Assembly: GCA_022559845.1 (NCBI GenBank)
Contig: CM040124.1
Coordinates: 74,485,491-74,549,490, forward strand
Origin: Amorphophallus konjac
Taxonomy: Eukaryota; Streptophyta; Magnoliopsida; Alismatales; Araceae
DNA: 64,000 nt
Reading direction: 5' to 3'
Shown here: piece by piece, positions 56,966 through 64,000 of the stretch
Position numbering within the stretch: position 1 is the first letter of the stretch
Layout: every line of letters starts with the position of its first letter
Notes under the pieces: model-generated
What the model was told of the DNA's origin: nothing
Databases searched by the model: none
What the model saw: the letters and a program-made list of their open reading frames with translations, nothing else
Position numbers and translations under genes: made by a program

Positions 56966-59031
56966 GTTTCAAAAAAAAATTGGTCGGGAATTATTATTAT
57001 TTTTTAGGAAGATTTAAATGGGAGTAGATAATCTCCTTAAAATTTAGGAGAGGCATGTCAAACAGGTATATAAGATCTCTTTCTCTTTTTTTAAAATTGA
57101 GAGAAAAAGAAGATAAAAAAAATAACCAAACATCCCGTAAAGGTCGCTTGCTTGTTTTACCGAAAAATACTGTACAATGCTGTAAAATACCATGTCACGC
57201 TGCATAAATACTATATTTTAGCAGTATAGTTGATGACATTGTACGCCAAGACAAACGGCCCCATAAGATCATAATCGTCATCACCAAAAGTGTCTGCGTG
57301 TGATAAATACACACGTGAACGCCGATGCGGCATATCGATCAACATATAAAAGACGGCCATCATTTCATCGGCAATTGTGGACTTGCCTTGGAGGGTCCAT
57401 CGTCGTCGATCTCTCGTGATAAGATGGAAGTAAAAAAAAAAAAGTTATTTTAATTGTTTTATTTGATGTTAATTGAATTTCGTTTAAAGTTAAGAATAAG
57501 AAGAAATAAAAAAGGGATAAAACTTTACTTATTCCTACTCATCTCTATTTTTTGAGATAAAAAAAGTCGCGTGAAAAGGGAAAACCATGTCTGCAAACAA
57601 AAGGTGATTTGTTAACGTAAGGTGAGTCGTCCCCGGGACCGATGAGCTGGCTCTTCGCGAGTCATTTATCGGTTCCGGTTGCTTTATCGGATCCGTCTTC
57701 GACCCAGCATCTTCGAATCGGCGGCCATCGGCTCCGTCGCTCGCTGCGTGACGTCACCGAGGACGATCCGACGGTCTGGAAGATAGTTCTCCCCCGAAGC
57801 AAAGCATTGCTTCGGCCACACGTCTGATGCCCCCCCCCCCCCCACCCCCCTCCGCGGTTGTTGTCGGCGGCACTTGCCGTTATCGAAAGCTATTCTATTC
57901 GGCAACAAAAGTTTGCTTTTTTTTTTTGTTGGAAAAACCACATTTAAAAATTAATTTTTTACCGTCACAGACCCAAAGAAACCAGGACGACAATAATAAA
58001 ATAGATGAAAATAAAAGAGACGCAGTTTTGACGAAGGGATAGATCTTCTCTACAGCTACTTGGTTATTTTTTTATATGACGAAATGAAACTCGCCCTTCC
58101 CTTGGTACCTACCGTATCTGAATTGGAATATTTTATACGAGTGGCAATATTTGTTGGACAAAGTCAGACATTTTGAGATATAGGTTTGAAGTCCCCATTT
58201 ATTTAAACAAGTAACAAAGTAGGAAGGTTGGAAGAGGAGCTTATCTGAACACGGGTGTTAAAAAAAAGTATTGCCTCACAATTGGAATATTCGAAGGGGA
58301 AAATGAGAATATCCGCCGAGAAAGATGAAAAAGATTGGATAATTTCTAGTCTCAGTGTCTCTCCGTTAAAAGAGAGAAGAGAGATGTTAAAAAGCTGGGT
58401 GTTTTACCCGTGCATCAAGAATTTTCTTTATTCCACCAATTTCCAATTACTTTTTGCCGAAAACAAAAGATTGACAAACCAACACGATGGACCCTTCTTC
58501 TCCGTATGTATGCGCTGTCATACCACCGGAAGCTAGAGCTAAAAGTAGTGTACCGGTAGGTACGCGTAAGAGCAGAGTTTATATCGGAAATATCTGCATA
58601 TTTTGGTGGAACCATTAATCCGTTAAGCGTTTTTTAAATTTATTATTATTATTATCGAAAGATAAAGATGTTTATCATCTTTTCCTAATTTAGCGGAGAA
58701 AGATGCCGAGGAGAACGGCAGATGACACGAGTTGACAGGTGGTTGCGCGAGTTGGAACTCTTCTTATATGGAAGTCCTGGTAAACTTATTTTAACCTATT
58801 ATCTCCTGGACGTTATGTATTATCCCTTATATCCCACTTTTTAGTGCTCACCGAACATCTGCTAATATTATTCGGGTGCGTTTGGAAGGAGACGATGAAT
58901 TATCTCTAAAATCTTTTGTTTTTTTTTTTGAGAAAAATAAGTATTGGACAACTAGATTTTTTAAAATAAGTTTTCCTTCACCTTTTTCCTCTTACAAAAA
59001 ATTCTATTTTCACAAAAATTGAGTTAATTTA
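56966..59031. other. Intergenic region
   Basis: AT-rich DNA with a poly-C run (57830-57845). A TGACGTCA palindrome at 57749-57756 is a candidate bZIP site but lies about 2.5 kb from the protease start. No gene recognised. Confidence 0.45.
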
Positions 59032-59499
59032 GGATCCGTTTATTTTGAATTACTAAGGGATTCTAATCATTGGAATCTCCTGTATAATTTTATCTCAACC
59101 AAATGACTCAAAATTGTCTTGACTTTTGTGCTGGATGAATTTTTTAAAATAGAGAAAGAAAGACGCAAAAGGAGAGATGTTAAATAATATATAAAAACTC
59201 TTCTCGTGAATCTTCGGGGTGAATTTTGAGCTCTAAAATCTATGACACTATGACATTGGACGTGTCAGATTGTCAGAGATTTTAGATCTCGAAATTCACC
59301 CCGAAACTCTACGAGAGGAAATTTTGTAGATTATTTAACACATCTCCTTTTGTGTCTTTATCTCTCTATTTTAAAAAATTCATCGAGCATAAAAATCGAG
59401 ATAACTTTAAGTCATTTGGTTGGGACGAAGTTCTAATGATTAGAAATTCCAAATGATCCGAAACAAATATCATAGGATCGATCTGAAACAAACGGACCC
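59032..59499. mobile_element. Foldback MITE
   Basis: About 468 bp folding into one long imperfect hairpin centred near 59255. The left arm (ggatccgtttatttt, aaccaaatgactcaaa, ttttttaaaatagaga, cggggtgaattt) reappears in reverse complement in the right arm, which ends aaacaaacggaccc. No coding capacity. Flanking tta and ttc are not a convincing target duplication. Confidence 0.8.
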
Positions 59500-59599
59500 T
59501 TCGACGTGTTTGAAAATTCTTACGTTGTACAAATGATTGACATCGCGAAAATACACTTGATTGGGCTAAGATTGTAAAAGAACAATGGAAAGAGGGAGC

Positions 59600-62901
<3,302 letters not shown>

Positions 62902-63048
62902 GTATGTATCTGATTTAAGCTTAAGATATTCGTGCAGCTATTTTATTGATCGAAATGAAATATGCATTTTCATGATTTGTGATTGAGATATGACAAATGT
63001 TATTAAGTGAAGAGTTGCATTTGGAGTCTTATGTTGATTGTTGGTGCT

Positions 63049-63205
63049 AAAAGCAAGTCTAAAAGGAGAGTTTTATAGGATTCTTGTAAGACCAGCTATG
63101 TCATATGGTATGCCATGTTCAATAGTGATGGAGGAACATACATTGAAGGCGTGTGTGACAGAAATGAGGATGTTGAAGTGGATGTGTGGAAGACAAAATG
63201 CGGAT
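63049..63205 (+). mobile_element. RTE LINE C-terminal fragment
   Basis: Translation (LKGEFYRILVRPAMSYGM, CVTEMRMLKWMCGRQN) parallels the C-terminal part of the LINE in the GIP1-like gene ([28 protein letters not shown]). It is cut at 63206 by a hAT terminus. Confidence 0.75.
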
Positions 63206-63620
63206 CATATTTGTCAAGGCGAACCAAGGTGGTCATGGGTTGTCTGAGCGCCTAAGCACTTAGCTGCCTGTGTAGGCAGCAAGTTCAGACATCAGAGAGG
63301 GAGGGGGGCGAACACCCCCTGTTGCAGAGATCCTGTGGACTTGGGGCGGGGGACCTGTTGCAGAGACCCTGTGGAGAAGAGAGAGAGAGAGAGAGAGAAG
63401 TGGATGTGTGGAAGACAAAATGCAGATCATAGTTGTCGAGGTGCTCTGAGTGCCTAAGCACTTAGCTGCCTGCCTAGGCAGCAAGTTCAGATTTCAGAGA
63501 GAGAGAGAGAGGGCCGAACAGCACTTGTTGCAGAGCCAGAGACCCGGTGACTTGGGGGGGGGGCACCCCATGTTGCAGTGACCCTGTGGACTTTGGGGGG
63601 GGGGAGCAACCCTGTTGCAG
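63175..63620. repeat. 222-bp chimeric tandem duplication with minisatellite
   Basis: A unit starting gaagtggatgtgtggaagac occurs at 63175 and 63397. Each unit joins LINE sequence to a hAT left end (catatttgtcaagg at 63206, catagttgtcgagg at 63428) with the subterminal cctaagcacttagctgcct block. Copies of a cctgttgcagagaccctgtgg motif recur near 63319, 63354, 63527, 63571 and 63612. Confidence 0.8.
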
Positions 63621-63658
63621 AAGCCTCGTGGACTTGTGTGTGTGTGGGGGGGGGGGGG

Positions 63659-63976
63659 CAAGGATGGCAGTGTCGGTTTCGGACTCGGTTTCGGCCGGGT
63701 CCGAAACCGATACGACTCGGTATCGGTTTCGGTTTCGGCCGAAACCGGTTCAAAACAGTTAGAAAAGGCCAAAATTGGGGCCAGCAGGTTAGGTTTCGGC
63801 CGAAACCGGACGGTTTCGGTCCGAAATCGGACGGTTTCGGTCCGAAACCATTAAAAAATTATTATTTTTTGGTATCGGACCTGCTACAGTGCAAAGGCCC
63901 GTTTCGGTGTCGGTATAGGCCGAAACCGATACGTTTCGGCCGAAACGTATCGGTTTCGGCCGATACTGCCAACCTG
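63659..63976. mobile_element. Inverted-repeat element, GTTTCGG-array type (318 bp)
   Basis: Starts CAAGGATGGCAGTGTCGG; the right end, reversed, is CAGGTTGGCAGTATCGG. The inside is made of ggtttcgg/ccgaaacc units. Both flanks are G runs, so the target duplication cannot be judged. Confidence 0.8.
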
Positions 63977-64000
63977 GGGAGGGGGGGGGGCGCTACATAG

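Larger units (their letters stand above)
62902..64000 (+). other. Intron 7 of the aspartic protease gene, filled with TE debris
   Basis: Donor gtatgt at 62902; no acceptor before the window ends. It contains an RTE LINE fragment, two copies of a hAT left end, a minisatellite, and one array element. Confidence 0.7.

Noticed and set aside
56304..57017. Gly-rich 237-aa frame and opposite Pro-rich frames
   Set aside because: They overlap the G-rich minisatellite exactly and have no start context or domain.

Overview
This is nuclear DNA of a flowering plant. Two split genes have canonical GT-AG introns, and everything around them is plant transposable-element DNA: Ty3/gypsy of the Tat lineage, hAT, MULE, RTE and L1 LINEs, SINE-like pieces, and a solo LTR. 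First exons are GC-rich and the rest is AT-richer. That pattern and the long TE-filled introns suggest a non-grass monocot or a magnoliid-like genome, but the species cannot be read from the window.

Layout. (1) 1-18302: a large Tat-lineage LTR retrotransposon on the minus strand, cut by the left window edge. From right to left it has a very long 5' LTR with internal tandem repeats (about 12169-18302), a leader with a G-box minisatellite, gag-protease with a G-patch (11207-6732), and pol with RT, two RNase H domains and integrase (6735-2968). A spliced accessory gene then runs on the opposite strand (1-1129). (2) 18303-19274: the 3' end and LTR of a second Tat element on the plus strand, into which the first appears to have inserted. 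(3) 20547-54223: a GBF-interacting protein 1-like gene. Ten coding exons join into one uninterrupted 873-codon frame (874 codons with the stop) spread over 33.7 kb. Introns 4, 7 and 8 are swollen by insertions. (4) 54224-59600: intergenic DNA with a G-rich minisatellite and a foldback MITE. (5) 60306 to beyond the right edge: a vacuolar-type plant aspartic protease (phytepsin/cyprosin type). Seven coding exons are visible and the eighth lies beyond an intron that is itself full of TE debris.

The two cellular genes look intact and functional. Nearly all other open frames are TE proteins or chance frames in low-complexity DNA. The most unusual signal is a set of about six short inverted-repeat elements (26838-27624, 42774-42984, 45877-47010, 49302-49625, 50406-51158, 63659-63976). 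They share an outer terminus (CATGGATGGCAG-like), four have exact or near-exact 8-bp target duplications, and each carries a palindromic array built from its own inner terminal motif. The motif differs between members (GATCGG, GTTTCGG, GGTACCGG). Several nested insertions could be resolved by eye from target-site duplications: a 4.5-kb hAT (GGTGGAAT), a 2.9-kb solo LTR (TAGGG), and a 1.66-kb MULE (ATGAAATRA).
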